A DNA stretch of 64,000 bases from Collybiopsis luxurians FD-317 M1 (Eukaryota; Basidiomycota; Agaricomycetes; Agaricales; Omphalotaceae): NCBI GenBank assembly GCA_000827265.1, contig KN834761.1, positions 844,322-908,321 on the forward strand, written 5' to 3'. The notes under the pieces were generated by a model that ran no database searches, was not told the origin of the DNA, and saw only the letters and a list, made by a program, of their open reading frames with translations. This document shows positions 35,460-48,692 of this stretch, piece by piece; within the stretch, counting starts at the first letter, position 1; every line of letters starts with the position of its first letter. The position numbers and the translations under genes were made by a program.

Positions 35460-38400
35460 ATTGAGGATGATTTTAAAGAGCGAAAAACTATGTCTGGGTC
35501 GTTCTACGATCGAGTAGGAGGGCTGGCGGGTCGACAGGCCGCGGAAGACGAGATATTTGAATAAACGTCGAAGATAAGCAGGGTCGATGGCTTAATACAC
35601 AATTCATTTCACGGTCCCTAACGTCTTATGAAGAATGTCGGGTAATACTGAGCTTAATAAGAAGCACAAGGAAAGAATTGCGAATGGTAGGTTACTCCTT
35701 CATTCTGACCTGGAAGAGCTGCCTGCGTTTTGCAGTCTGAAGCGTGTAATTATTAAGAGGAAATCCCGGACAGCTCTGGCGTCGGTTAGTTACATAGTAA
35801 GTTTTGGACAAGAAAGGGAAAGCGTCTAGATCACAGTGGTTGCAAAGTTCGAACCATTCCGTTTCCAGTAGTCGTGCGGGGCGCCACATTTCTCGGTTCC
35901 AACCTATGCCCGCATTCGGTCATTGACAAGCATACAAAAGCGGGTCAAAGAACCAGATTGGAGGAATTAATCACGTCCAGCAAGCGTTTAAATGCACCAT
36001 CACATCTGAAATTGATAGGTTACCTTGGACTCTGGACTTTTTAACGTTATTAACTAACGGCGTAATCTATATACAAGGGAGCGCTACCCAAGGCATGGAT
36101 TCAATGAATTCCGAGAACATCCGACCTGCGCCTCCTCTGTTTACTAGGAAAGAGTGGCAAGATCAAATGAAAATTTTCCAGTCTTGTCCGTATGACAGCC
36201 CCATTGGTAAGCAACTAAACGTGAATACCACCGTTGTCGCGCTGTTCCCCACGAACTATTTCTGTGAACGTGAGATACATAAACGAACGAGTGCTATACT
36301 TATACATTCCTACCCCAAGCTTGTCAATAGGCGAGGAGGGCAGTGAAATCGGAATAAACACTTGACGGATTAGGCATGGAAGAATTAGACCGACGCGTTG
36401 CGACGCGCTGATGGCGTGAGACCCGCTTACATCGCATTACACGTGTAATCGTCACACATCCTAAGTAATCTGCGTCTGGCTTCAGTGGGCTATGTCAGAG
36501 ACCATTACTGACTGCCACAGTGAGTATTACGGTTAGTACACCTATTGGATGAATCTGACTTCTTCCGCAACCACTAAACCTCTGAGTTATAGTGCCAGTG
36601 CAGCGGGTTGGTAGCGGACCTTTAATTGCACTAGACTGTAGATGGAAAAGCTGTGATTCAGTCTAGACCCTCTTTCGGCACGATCCAATCAATCTTAGGA
36701 GAAACCTTCGCTATCGTCAGAAAGGGGAACCCCGTAGGGCCCCCGTATGCATTGAGAACACTCCGAATAGGGTACATGACAATAGAATAAGAAAGGCCAT
36801 ATTATGATAAATAATAGAAAAGAGAAAGACTATAGAAAGCAGCATAGGAAGATGGGCGAATGATAAAGATAAAAAGAAAAGCCAAAAACACAGGGAGGAA
36901 GAGGGTGGGTGGCGCGAAAGACCAAAACACTAGCGAGACGAAGGCAAGAATGGGTTGAATTCCTATGTCTCACCAGGTGTGAAGTAAGTATTTCCTAAGC
37001 GAGTAAGTCAGCTGCGTATCTAAGTGCTCTGAGATGCTACTTACCTGGTACGATGACATTACGCTCAGCCTGTGCACAGGAAGATGTCATCGCCGCGCCA
37101 CGCATAGGCAGAAGGGACGCTTAGGTGAGTTTGCGCGCAAAAACGCTTGGTTTCTCCTATTGATTGGCCTACCGTAATCATAGATTAAGTCCGATTTTAT
37201 GGGTTGACAGACCCAGTATCATAAGATGTTACTGTAATACATGTCTGGAAGGTTCATGTTGTCCTACAAAACAGAAGTGCGTAAGCCCTTGTCAGCGCTC
37301 GAGATGGAGATTAACTGTCGTCACCCTGCTCTCGGGCAAAGGATCAATTATCTTTGTGTTCTCCGTTACCGAGAACGTTACCTTACTCGCATCAAATTCT
37401 ATTAAATGCATTTATATACAAGGATTTGTGGGCGTTTTCCAAGGTCGTACGGGACCGTTGAAAACTAAGCAGCACACTCAGATCACTCAAAGTTGGCCGC
37501 TCAGCCGCCCTCATCCTTACGTGATAAAAAACATACCCACCTGGTCCCACACCAGTACGCATACTTATCCGCTCAGCCCACGCTCCGGATGCTTCTTCAA
37601 TATTATGGTCCTTGGTCACACCACAATGCTGTAGTCCATACGGTGGAGTCGGCTGCTTAAGCAGATCTGCTGTTCCATTAGGGAGTGTCACACTAAGCGA
37701 GCTACGAGACAGTTCCAATATTGGTAGGGTCCGAACCTTCACCTCCACCATCAATCAGTGTTCAGTCATTTTAGAGCTAGAAACCTTTATTCGCTTCTAA
37801 CTGCTTCTGCTTCACCGTGAACAGATCTCGTTGGAGTAACTTCGGAGGGTAGGCATTAACAAAATGCCACATCCGAGAAGGGCTCTCGTTTATTTCACGG
37901 TTTGCGGGTGTAAGTTAACTCCTCACTATGTCCACTCTCGCTGCCATTGACGTCCAACCACTTCGAATCTTCAAGATCTGGCCAGGGTCTGCGGGGTAAA
38001 GGAGTTCAGCTGTAGGACACTGGTTCAAAGGCGACGACTGTCGATGTCAATACCAGCGAAAATTGGCAAAGATCGCACTCGAGTTTTACTTGACCCGCAA
38101 CTGGGTACATCATGTGACCTACTGAAAATACAAGAAAATGCGAAGAAAATGTATTAGAAATTTGTAGTGATGAAAAATGGGGAGGCTGTCTTAGAGGACC
38201 TTGAGGGGAACTTCGCGGAAGAGTTCTCCCAAGGATCACTTGCGCTCAGATCTTTTATTTTCGAAAGGGGTGAATTATCGATAGATCTTGCCTTTCGGGT
38301 CAGCTATATGCTATACGGATCACCCTGCTATTTACACGTATCCTTGTCTTATTGACAGTGGAAATTGGTACGCCGTGAGTTGAAAACATGAAGCACTATA

Positions 38401-38664
38401 GACATGCGGCTCGTGAGCTCTACCGGCGTCCTTTGCAGTGCCGCGGTATACATATCCGTTGACAGCCCGCCTTTGGTTAGGTTCAGCACTCATTACCTCG
38501 GAAGCCAGCTAAATTATGTAGAAAGAGACGTGGAACATAAAAATATCACATCCGAACTTTTTCCTAGCTCCATTTGTGGTTTTTGGGCTTGAGGGCGTCC
38601 TAAACCCTCACATACATAGTATATACCACATTCACTTGGACAGTATTTAATATCCTATCCTAAA
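35460..38664. other. gene-poor stretch, one doubtful two-exon ORF
   Basis: No firm gene. At 36095 an ATG opens 37 codons (MDSMNSENIRPAPPLF...) to a GTAAGC donor at 36207. A CAATAG acceptor at 36335-36336 would give a 48-residue product. No family is recognised. A 14-bp perfect palindrome ATTACACGTGTAAT (E-box core) is at 36436-36449. The rest shows nothing. Confidence 0.3.
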
Positions 38665-39460
38665 GAGCGCTGAATCTTCGCCACAAGGACCCGCACATTT
38701 GGCGGATCACGTGATGGTTCACATGGGTCATCTCGGCGTGGGGCACTAATCGACTTTGATTTTTTCATGTAGAGCGACCGGAATATCTTCAGGTATAAGT
38801 AGTAGACAGAGGCCTACTTGAACTTTATAGCTAGAAAGATTATAAACACTGAATATGCACTCATCAATGCAGCAAGTTCAGCATTAGAAGTGATAACCAA
38901 GTAAGGCTCCCGTATTCTCAATGCCAATATTTAAAGGTATGATGATCGAGTGTGTATGACTAGGTTTAACGGCTGAGTTACTGTCATCTTGGCAAGTTAG
39001 CTACCCTTCGGGCACTAACCGACTTAGCTTTTGCAGTATAACACGACTTGAATATTTTCGTGTATTTACTATGTAAGTAGAAGTTAATTTAGACTCAAAG
39101 AAAATGTCAATAGACTATAGCTCAGTATATATTCGCTATGCTCACATTTTCTGGCTCCATTTGTTATTCAGTTTCATATACAGTATATAGACTTCCGAAT
39201 AGAGCAAGAATATAGCGACAACTTTGATTTCCCCAGTCCCGACTGAGCTTCATTATTAACTTTTAGTGCTGAGCCTGCTGTATTGACAAGTGCATTTTTT
39301 GGCATTTGCACTATCTACTCTGAAATGCACATTGAAAAAAATCGAAGTTAAATCAAAGTCGATTGGTGCCCCCACGGGCCGCCCAGATAGCGCTACTTGT
39401 CCACGTGAATCATCAGGTGATCCGCCAAATGTGCGGCCTTGTGGCGAAGATGAGCGTTGA
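38665..39460. mobile_element. terminal-inverted-repeat element, about 0.8 kb, non-autonomous
   Basis: Inverted copies of about 85-90 bp bound the element. The left arm reads ATCTTCGCCACAAGG then CGCACATTTGGCGGATCAC (38673-38709). The right arm, reverse complemented, has the same two blocks (39452 downward). Both arms end in GGCAC(T/C)AATCGACTTTGAT. A second copy of the arm's inner part (GGGCACTAACCGACTT...) lies at 39009. No transposase-like ORF is present. The target-site duplication is unclear, so the superfamily is not assigned. Confidence 0.75.
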
Positions 39461-41032
39461 GCTTAAAGGGTAGGTGGATTGACTTATATGCTGAAGATGT
39501 ATTTTATTCAACTCTAGCATGAAGATTGGGGGCCGCTCTCGTTCAATACAGGAAGCTTTTCGTACTCTTTGTACTTGAAGAACCTGGATAAAGTTAGTCA
39601 AATGGTCGACATCCATGCGGCCTGAAGGGGATCTATACTTCGAAGTGGGCGAGCGGTTATCAATATCGACGAAAAAATTTTCCTCGACAACCTCACATAA
39701 GCATCTACACAAAAATCTAGGTGAGGAACGAGAGCGATGTCTTGCCTCCAAAATAGCTGTGCGACATCAAGCCGGACTGCAGAGGCAAAAGCCGTTAAAG
39801 AGTAAGATATTTAACCCCAGTAGGCTGTAGCTTACCAGAGATGAGATCAAGATTCTCAATAATAATCCACCGCGTGAAACTGATCAAAGGAATGCTCGAC
39901 AACAGAGCGGCGCAATGCAGACCTTGAAGTTGAAACAGTCACCCTAGCACAGAAATGACCCTCGGCGGGGAGACGAAACTGCTGAACAAGTTGAAAATCG
40001 TTAGTTTAAGAGGGAGTGAGCAGACTTTAGTCATCTGCTCTTACTAATTTCATCCAGACATATGTTTGCTCCGTTTCACGTCCAAGTTCCGGTTTGGAAC
40101 CTGCAAGTAAACCACTTTTTCCACTCGGCACCATGTTGCCAACCTTATGGTACGTACAAACGGCGCGCATCTCTGATCCAAATGCCTGCAAAGATCAACA
40201 CTACTTGCAAATGAAACTTTAGATGTTGCAAGAGAGGCATAATCTCTCACCTTTCTTGTGTTTTGTCGCTGGTCTGGCTGTAGGGCGCTTCACCGCGCGA
40301 GCTTTGAATCAGTTCTGGCACAGGTTACACAGCGCTGTAGCCTGTAGAAAACGATACAGGACCAAACGGTTCACACAATCACAAATTGTAAGGAAGTCTG
40401 GATCGACACCATGAGGTCTAACTGATCCTGCAATTCCGGTCGGCGAATTTGGCGAGTGAAACTTAAAAGTTTATTCCTTATATATCTCATCTCATCTCAT
40501 TCTTTCTTGGCATCATATGAACGAGGACCAGGTTTGCTGGTACGACATATGAAGCCTAACACTAGGATATTCTGCAATCCAAACCTTCTGGATACGGACA
40601 AAAAGCCCGACATCGGGCGTCAGAATTTGCCAAATGGATTTTATGAAACTGCGAAAGCCTTGGAATAGGAACTTGATCAGCTCATGGATTCAAACTCCGA
40701 GTTCAATTGGAGATTCCACGTCCTTCTCGAGGCACTACCTAGGCAGGTGCGACAACCACTTCATCACCGACCATCACGGCGTCTCATCGGTAGACGCCCA
40801 ATTAGTAAATCACCGTCAGGATCAGCGTCTTTAAGCATTGAAGTTCAGGGAACGTGTTATATGGTAGTCAAAAGAATCTGCTCCATCCGTTTCAGTACTC
40901 CGGTCTACTATAAGTAGGTTTCGGTTGTATTCCTCTTTGGCTGGAACAGGTAGGTGCCATTCTGACTTCACCACAGTTACGAATGACTAAAATTTGTGAT
41001 CACAGATAAGTCATTGTTTGTTCTCGAGCATC
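39461..41032. other. intergenic, nothing recognised
   Basis: About 1.5 kb upstream of the EF-hand/ZZ gene; short ORFs only. Confidence 0.4.
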
Positions 41033-44000
41033 ATGTCTAGACCTTCGCCAAAAATCCTGGTCAATGGATCTGAACGCAACGATGAAAAACTTGAGCAGTC
41101 AATCAATCGAGCATGGGATACAAATGATGAGGTCCAGAAGAGTGAGCTGTCCAAGTCGGAGAGGAGAACAGACACTTGGAGTATGTATTCCAAGCTCTAC
41201 TCTCACAGTTTTAGGGATCTGAAATTCATCATCATCATCATCATTATCGTAGCTAACACCGCTACTAATAGAATCGCAAAATCCCAGTCCACATACGACT
41301 CGGTAAATTCATTTTACAATGCCAATGAGTCTGCTTTCGCTGCAGCCGGATCCGCCCTAGCAAATCTCAGCAACAGCGACTCAAAATTGATCGAAACCGC
41401 AATGTCAGCATTCACCGAGTACTCTCCGATTGTTGTACGGGGCTTGGAGTCGCTCAGCCAGCTTCATCCTTTCATAGGAGGTGCGTCAAAAAATTGAGTT
41501 GCTATCGAGACATACCAATTCATTCCTGTACTAGTGGCGACCAAGGCATTCTCTCTGGTGATTACCATGAATCTCACCAGGATTAACAACAACAAGAAGG
41601 TCATTGCACTCAAAATGCAGATGCAAGATACGATGATGATTCTATTTGAGTACGTTCTTCGTTTTGGGGCAGGAACTGTTTTTTCTCTGATTGCTTTATG
41701 ACAGTTTGCGACATATGAAAGATCCAGATCATATAGACGCTGAAGGGAATACCATGGAGAATAGAATGTCTGATCTATTGAAGAAACTCTCCCAGGATAT
41801 TACGGAGGCAGGATCTGCATGCGATCATTACATGAAGAAGAGTTTTGTCGGTAAATCTCGTTTATTCCGATTTCAAATCTTGATATAACTTTTCCCACCT
41901 TCGCAGCCAAGACACTAAAATCCTTGAAGTACGAAGCTCGTCTGGCAGGCTTTGGCGATAAGTTTGTCGAGCATCGTAAAAGCCTCAAACTAGCATTGAG
42001 CATACACACCGCGCTGGGGGTGGACACAGCCAACACTAAACTCGACAACCTTTCGGCGCAGACTGAGAATTTACAATTCACGATGGGGCAAATACTCAAA
42101 AAACTCGATACTCCTCGTGAAAAGGAAGGAAAAGAATTCATAGAGAAGCAGGGTGGACCCATGGCTTGTTTAAAGGATGGACGGCTTCTCCAGGAGCTCA
42201 TTGATATCAGTGGAGACAGTGTTGCAACCATTAATGCACGCCGAATAGGAGACAAGGAGAAAGACTTGGAGGCTGCGCGGAAGAAACTTTTACTGGAATA
42301 TTCAGAGGACTTGGATCAAGCACTCAAGAAGAATCTGACTGTGTTTGAACGGAAAATGGAGATGCAGTATAAACAGATGGAAACTTTCTTCCAAGAAACC
42401 CTTCATAATGAAGGGTTATTCATCATTTCCGCTATCAAGGCAGGGGCGCATGATAAAATTATTGATCCGGTAAGCCCCAAGGCCTAGAGGTCAATGGGTC
42501 ATTGAAGTATGTTGAACTCACGGTAATTGCAGGACATGCAAACCTTATGGAAGGATAACGTACGTGTATATTTCTTCCGAGTTTCAGCATCTATGAAATC
42601 TTCTTTGAAGGAATGGAAAGGGAGCGTCAAAGCTCGCACTTTTGTGCTGGCACTGCAAGAGTTCATTGCAGATAAATTGACGGGCCAGGAAACAATTGTT
42701 CTTCCGATGTCTCCTGTTGAGCCTCTAACCGCTGTTTCAATGGTCAGCGTTGATTTATCTGTTGGACAAATCTTCAAAGATGATCATTGGGCTCTCAAAT
42801 ACATTGATGTCTCCCGAGTGCAACCTATTCTCGAAGCGATTGATGATGACGGGACTGGCTTCATTAGCATCAAGGAGGTGAACACTTTCGTAGGCTCTAA
42901 ACCAGATGGATGGAGGTTGAGTAGATTGTGCACTTCTCTTCATTGGTTTTTCAGCTCATAGCACTCTCAACAGTCTTCCAGTGTGGATTGCCTATTGGGC
43001 TGCCGGTAAGCTTTCAGCTGCACTAGGCTCAACCTGGCTATCTGACATTGAATGACGGTTTGATTCTAGGCTGGCACGCTGATATGGTGCGATACAAGCG
43101 AAAGATCCATGCCATTGTTCGCAAAATGTATCAAGTCCTGGATTATGATACCATTGCTGGACCATCGAATGAAAGCAGGTCAGTTTCATTTCTGTAAGCT
43201 GGACGCACATATGCATTGTTGCTCCTAGGAATCTTCCTGCCAATCGCTACAGCTTGGACGAATACATGTACTCAGAACCATTTACTCGTATCGATCTTCT
43301 TCTTCGTTCGCTCCAGCCACGAGATCCCAATGTCGACGACACCAAGCTGAAGCACATCATTGACGTCTACTCCTCTTCCGAAGAAGTAAGACTCCAAGAG
43401 AACCTTGAAAGTGTAGCATACGACATCGATACACCCGGGACTGTCGCTCTCGTCACTGGTCCTGGTCGAATTGAACGTGTAAGTGCTTTATTATAGCTTT
43501 TTCAGCTGATCTTAATCTTCCGCTCTTTAATCCTCCACACAGTTCATTCTTCCGCTCCTGTATCTCCTTCTAAAAAGGCACTTAAAGGCATTTTATCTCG
43601 CTCGAACGCATATACTTGATCCAGAAGAGTTCTGGGACTTCACAGCATCACTACAAAATGTGTTTATGATGTTGGACGATCGTATAGGGAGCTTGGGAGG
43701 TATGCAAGATTTCCTGGAAAGTCAATGTTTCAGAAACGCTTAACGAATTCCCGCTTCCTCAGCTATTTTTAAGCAAACAGTTCCCGACGTGTCCAACCGA
43801 TTAAGTAATTTTGCATTTGGTCTAGTGAGTCTGAATCATTGTGGTTAATGTGCACGCTACTGAAGCAGGTAATACAACCAGCTTCAGCTCTCATATGGTG
43901 AACAAGGTCGAAATCCGAAACAAAATTCCCTCCGTCCATGGAACGAGGACGGTCGAGTGGCGGTAGTAGAGTCGGAAGATATGTCAGCGGAAGAGATTGC

Positions 44001-45637
44001 TGCAATACCACTCGACACCCTCAAATATGGCGTCCGGGATACATTGGAATCGCAGATCTATCAACACTCCCTTGCCACATTTCACCCGCAAGATCAAACT
44101 CTCCAACATCCTCTCTCCGGATATTGGGCGGGCCATTTTTGGATAAAAGATCCGGAGGAGTTTTACTCCGTAGAAGGACTTTTCCAGATGTCTATCACAA
44201 ATGTTGACCAAGAGGGAAATGTTACTGGGGCCGCAGAAGGACACCACGGTCTAGTGACGGCTTCTGGCAAAATCTCTCCGGATGACACATTATCCTTGAA
44301 ACTTATTTTCGAGGATGGGGTAAAACTTGCATGCCAAGGACAGCTCAGTCCTGCTGCGGGTACACTCACTGGAAAATTCACGTTTATGGGTCCAGATCAG
44401 GAAGAGGAAGTGAACGTGGAGAAAGCCCAAGTTGAAGATAATGATACAACCGGGGATACTCAAAACCCCCAGACTACCTACACATTTTTCTTTAACCGAA
44501 CACCAGCGTTTGCATGGCGGTTTCATGGTCCCTTCGATCAACCCAGCAGGACCGCTCGGGAAAGATGGGCCTTTGCAATCAGTGCTGTGATTGATCAAGT
44601 ACAACGAATGCGATGTTCTTGGTATTATCTGAAGGCACGTAATGCCGAAAGGCGGAAGTTTCTTGACTTAACGGTCCGACAAAGTGTGGATCTCGGCTAT
44701 CTTCTCACGCCTTCAGACCCCCTCACCGGAGAAGAAAAGAAACAACTGCACCTTCTCGCTGCCCAAATACACCCAACCGATGCCCGGTTCTACTCTTCTC
44801 TCATCAATTCATTGGTCAATGCCAAATCAGTCATGCATCTGTGAGTCCTTATACTTGGTTCAACCGCAGAATCTAATGGCACGCACACGAATACAGTGGA
44901 TATTCATGCGACAGCTGCAATCGAATCATCACTCACACCAGATTTATTTGCCTTACATGCATCAGTGACGATTTTGCCACGTCTTTTGATCTGTGCTTAA
45001 ATTGTAGAGATAACTCCACCTCGACCGATAAGTTCAATCACAATCCATCCCATGCGATGATCAAGGTAGAGCGTGTAATGCAAGATGGTTTGTTGGGATG
45101 GGCGGTGCCCGAAGGTAGAGAGGTCGCCTCTCGAGTCAAGGAACTGTTACGTTCGAAGAATTCTTCCACCAAACAAACAGCGACCGATGATGTCAAAGAT
45201 GGGAGACCAGACAAGTTGAAACGAGCAGAAACTCTCTGTTGCTGCTGTAATAAGGAAGTTGACGCGCCGTGCTGGGTATGCTTATTTTGTTGTAAGTTTT
45301 GAACCTATATACCACGGTCAATTTCGCTGACTTTTACCCAGCGCCGGACACGTATATATGCGACACTTGCGAGAAGGAGAGGACTCCAGTGCTTGCCGAC
45401 GGACCAGGTAAATGGCACGAGCACAAAGATCATTTGATTCGGATTCACGATACGGAAGAAATCATTGATCATCCTTCAGTCGAGTCTAGACTGAATACTC
45501 TAGAGGGAAAGCTGGCGACTGTGGAAACAAGGCTTGAATCATTCGAAGCAATGCTTAAGCAAATACTCGTGGCTCTGGTTCCTTCAGAAAGAGTGCATAG
45601 CGTCATCGAGTCGGATAACAATGTTGACCTAGAGTAA
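41033..45637 (+). CDS. EF-hand and ZZ-type zinc-finger protein
   Basis: Fourteen exons: 41033..41180, 41253..41480, 41535..41649, 41705..41850, 41907..42469, 42533..42915, 42962..43005, 43070..43178, 43229..43478, 43543..43699, 43763..43824, 43882..44840, 44897..45291, 45342..45637; 1284 residues, every junction in phase. Residues 240-390 are rich in charged helix (coiled coil likely). Residues 504-515 form an EF-hand loop (DDDGTGFISIKE: D1, D3, T5, G6, I8, E12), followed by WIAYWAAGWH, a block seen in related mushroom proteins. Two ZZ-like zinc modules close the protein: YSCDSC..FICLTC..FDLCLNC (from 1056) and LCCCC..APCWVCLFC..YICDTC (from about 1168) with a following H-E-H. A Glu-rich coiled coil ends the chain. 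Calcium sensing and protein binding are inferred; the exact role is unknown. The acceptor at 43881 could instead be 43887. Confidence 0.85.
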
Positions 45638-46235
45638 TGGAGGCCGAGAAAGTTGCTGGCTTTCCTATATGCCTCCTATGTTTACAAACTTGGCTTCTTC
45701 ACGTAGAATTGGGTCTTTGATATGCAGAAACAGCGGCTTGATATGATCCAGTTACATACCCTTGCTGTAACCACATATTCTGTTCTCCGGTCTACCGTGG
45801 CTTTCCTTCTCGCTTACTGGCTTTCACAAAGATCCCATTGATTATGAGACTTTCCATATTTTCAGCTAGCCATCCTTATATTGTTCACTTCCTCAGCAAT
45901 TGCTGTTAACTGGTTTCTATGCCCTTTTGTGCCTCGGTTCTGCAAACTTCGAAGCTGGGGAACTCACATCTCTTTGGAAAAATTAGGAAGAATTGTATAA
46001 GATCACCATCATAATTATATGTATCTCTGTAAGTTTTCATAAGCTCCTAGATGATACTTGAAATGTCCCAGGCAAGTCGGTACTTAGGATCAGTGAGTTG
46101 ACTTACTATTTAATGAGTTCATATGTATGTGGGAGTCTTCGTTTGCCGATTGACGGCCGCCACCTTTCACGATAAAATAATTTCGGTTATCATCCGAAAA
46201 ATGTGAAACCTTTTCAAATTCTTCTTACCTCCAAC
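45638..46235. other. 3' flank of the EF-hand/ZZ gene
   Basis: No gene. Bases 45638-45940 reappear, diverged, at 49231-49534 downstream of the truncated ZZ copy. Confidence 0.6.
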
Positions 46236-46490
46236 GGCGCTGGCTTGCGTGTACAGTTTGGCAATGTACAAGCGAGTTCCATAACTCCAGCCGGGTATTC
46301 CCATTGTTATCTGACTCATGGTGGACACTTTGGGCAAGACGCGTAGGTGCTGAATTCAAATTCTTACGCCGAGCTTCACCGTTACGAGCGTTTTTAATGC
46401 TTGAATTTGGCTTGACGCGAACCACCTGACTGTAGGCAAGACCTGATGCCGAAGAATTACGCATTTCCCTATCTAGTAAAATAATGAGAT
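46236..46490. repeat. upstream module of AKR gene 1
   Basis: Starts GCGCTGGCTTGCGTG and contains AACTCCAGCCGGGTATTCCC, ACGCGTAGGT, CCTGACTGTAGG, AAGACCTGATGCCGAAGAAT and TTTCCCTAT(C/T)TAGTAA. The same module occurs twice upstream of AKR gene 2. Confidence 0.75.
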
Positions 46491-46562
46491 TTAAAAGAAA
46501 CAACGAAAAAGCTTTTCCCTCACACCCTCCTTCGCCAGCTATTACGATAATCTACGCACATC

Positions 46563-48505
46563 ATGTCGAGCTCAATCGTTGAATCTCCAAAGAAGAAAAT
46601 GACCTACGGTACGATTATCCATGTTACACAACTCTGACCGTTTTACCCCCAATTTGTATATTGACTCCATATACTCTCTCTACTCTAGTACGTCTCGGAA
46701 ACTCGGGGCTCAAAGTATCAAAGATAATCCTCGGATGCATGACTTACGGAAGCCCGACGTGGAATTCTTGGCTTTTGGGTGAAAAGGAAGGAATCGAACA
46801 TATCAAAGCTGCGTGAGTTGATTGGTCCTCTGATTTCATTTTTGTCTCTCTCTCTCAGTCCTTACTTCTGACTTGATTGACCAGATACGAAGCTGGAGTG
46901 AACACTTTCGACACGGCTAATGTATGTTGCAATTCATATGTTGTGCCGTTACCCGAGTCATCGTTCATACCTTGACATTGCCAGATATACTCGAATGGAT
47001 TATCCGAAGTCATTCTCGGCAAAGCCATAAAAGAGCTCAAGCTCCCCCGTGAAGAAATCGTTGTGATGACCAAGGTAAGTACATACCATTCTGTTTAGCT
47101 TTTGTCCAGCAATCCGGGAGTGGCGAAAAAGATTGACAAAGCGACTGACTGACTCGGCCTAGTTTGCAGGAATCGTAGACCGTACCCCCGATTTCAAAGG
47201 TCCAGTGTATCAGAACTTTGCTGGAGCCGATCAAGATGGATACGTCAACCAATGGGGCGGGAGTAGGAAGCATATATTTGCCACCGTTAAAGCTAGTCTC
47301 GAGCGGTTGCAGTTGGACTACATTGATGTCCTACAATGTACGTGTTTCCCCTTTTCTCCATTATTTTTGATACACGATGAGCTCACCAAGTGTCACTATA
47401 CCTAGATCATCGCTTGGATCCTAACACTCCAATTGAAGAAACGGTTTGTCGTATACCTCTTTTCGTCATACGGACATAATTTCTAATGCGGCGTGCTTGT
47501 TTACTTTGGAACTATATCCAGATGCAAGCTCTTCATGATGTGGTACAAGCAGGATACGTCCGTTACATTGGGATGTCATCTTGTCGTGCCTGGCAGTGTG
47601 CGTTCTCTGTGGTTTCTCCTTGCAAATACTTTGATTGACTGCATATATGACCAGTCCACATTATGCAAAGTAAGTCAAGCCCATGCACAACCCGAAGACG
47701 ACTTTTTTACTCACTCATTCTTACTCACCTCACCCTTTTGTGATAACAGACTACGCAATCACTAACAAACTGACGCCGTTCATTTCGATGCAAAATCACT
47801 ACAACCTTATTTATCGGGAAGAGGAACGAGAGATGTTCCCTACGTTGAAGGTTTGTGTCTGAATTCTGTAGCGCACTTGAAAATATTCAGGTTTTTTCGT
47901 AGCACTTTGGCGTAGGCGCTATCCCCTGGAGCCCACTCGCAAGGGGACTGGTTGCCAGACCGCTCTCTGAGCAGAAGACGGACCGAAGTGAGAGTGATGT
48001 GTACGTCCGAATTCCCTTTTATTCTTCTTCTTATCCCTTTCTAAGATATCGAAATGCAATCACGTCCTATGCAGTATGATCCGAGGGTACTCTCAACACG
48101 AAAGCACTGGTACTATTGTTAATCGGTGAGTTACTGCCTACCTTGAGTATTCTTACATTATCAACTTCAAACTCGTCATGTACCCTTTTTTTTTTCTCAT
48201 ATACCTAGTGTCGAGGAAATCGCCAAAAAGAAGGGCGTGACGATGGCCCAAGTCGCATTAGCTTGGATGCTCAGCAAAGAAGGTCCGTGAATCCATCCCT
48301 CAACTAGCGTTGTCCGTTCATAGAATCATTCCAAATCTGACTGACAAGCATTCCTGTACCAGGCGTCGCAGCTCCAGTGATTGGAACTACGTCTATTAAG
48401 AATTTGATGGATCTGGTAGACGCGGTTGACTTGAAGCTGGCCGAGGAGGAAATCAAGTATCTCGAGGAGCCTTATCAGGCTCAGGAGATCTTTGGGTTTT
48501 ATTGA
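46563..48505 (+). CDS. aldo/keto reductase, copy 1
   Basis: Thirteen exons: 46563..46608, 46689..46812, 46885..46921, 46985..47074, 47163..47337, 47406..47443, 47522..47597, 47655..47669, 47750..47850, 47903..48000, 48075..48125, 48209..48282, 48363..48505; 355 residues. It is an NADPH-dependent carbonyl reductase of the AKR (beta/alpha)8 fold, cytosolic. The tetrad is visible: Asp66 (NTFDTAN), Tyr71 (IYSNG), Lys99 (VVMTK) and His159 (YHRLDPN). It also has the RLGNSGLKVSKIILGCMTYG start, GMSSCRAW, and ISMQNHYNLIYREEEREM. Exon 8 is a 15-nt microexon that restores W-QFHIMQNYAI; its upstream intron uses a GTGCGT donor. The nearest characterised types are aryl-alcohol/versiconal-type reductases; the substrate is unknown. 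A near-identical copy lies at 54759 with exactly the same exon lengths, so the duplication is recent. Confidence 0.88.
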
Positions 48506-48615
48506 GAAGGCTGATAGACGAGGGATAGAATTATGGCTTTCGAACTGGTAGCTACTACCTCTACTGAACGCATAGATTCTAGGATCTAGTTTTTCAACGA
48601 ATGTAGTACAGTAAT

Positions 48616-48691
48616 GGGCACTTGGTAGCGCGCACGCTTCCCATCTCAAACCAGGTTGTTTGCTTCTGATATGGATTGCGTGAGGTCAGGA
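48616..48691 (+). pseudogene. tRNA-Ala relic
   Basis: Matches the intron-containing tRNA-Ala genes at 56755 and 57313, but has lost CACAGTT of the D arm, has CCC in place of the CGC anticodon, and stops after the variable loop (GTCAGGA), so the T arm and acceptor 3' strand are missing. The intron-like stretch is of the 57313 type. Confidence 0.8.
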
Positions 48692-48692
48692 A

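Noticed and set aside
36436..36449. Palindrome ATTACACGTGTAAT as a functional operator
   Set aside because: A single short palindrome with an E-box core, not next to a supported gene.
37164..37634. 156-codon plus-strand ORF
   Set aside because: No domain or codon evidence; a minus ORF overlaps it at similar length.
41218..41260. Poly-isoleucine membrane span at the start of the EF-hand/ZZ protein
   Set aside because: It comes from reading a CATCATCAT run inside a probable intron (41181-41252, GTATGT..CGTAG). Splicing removes it and keeps the frame.
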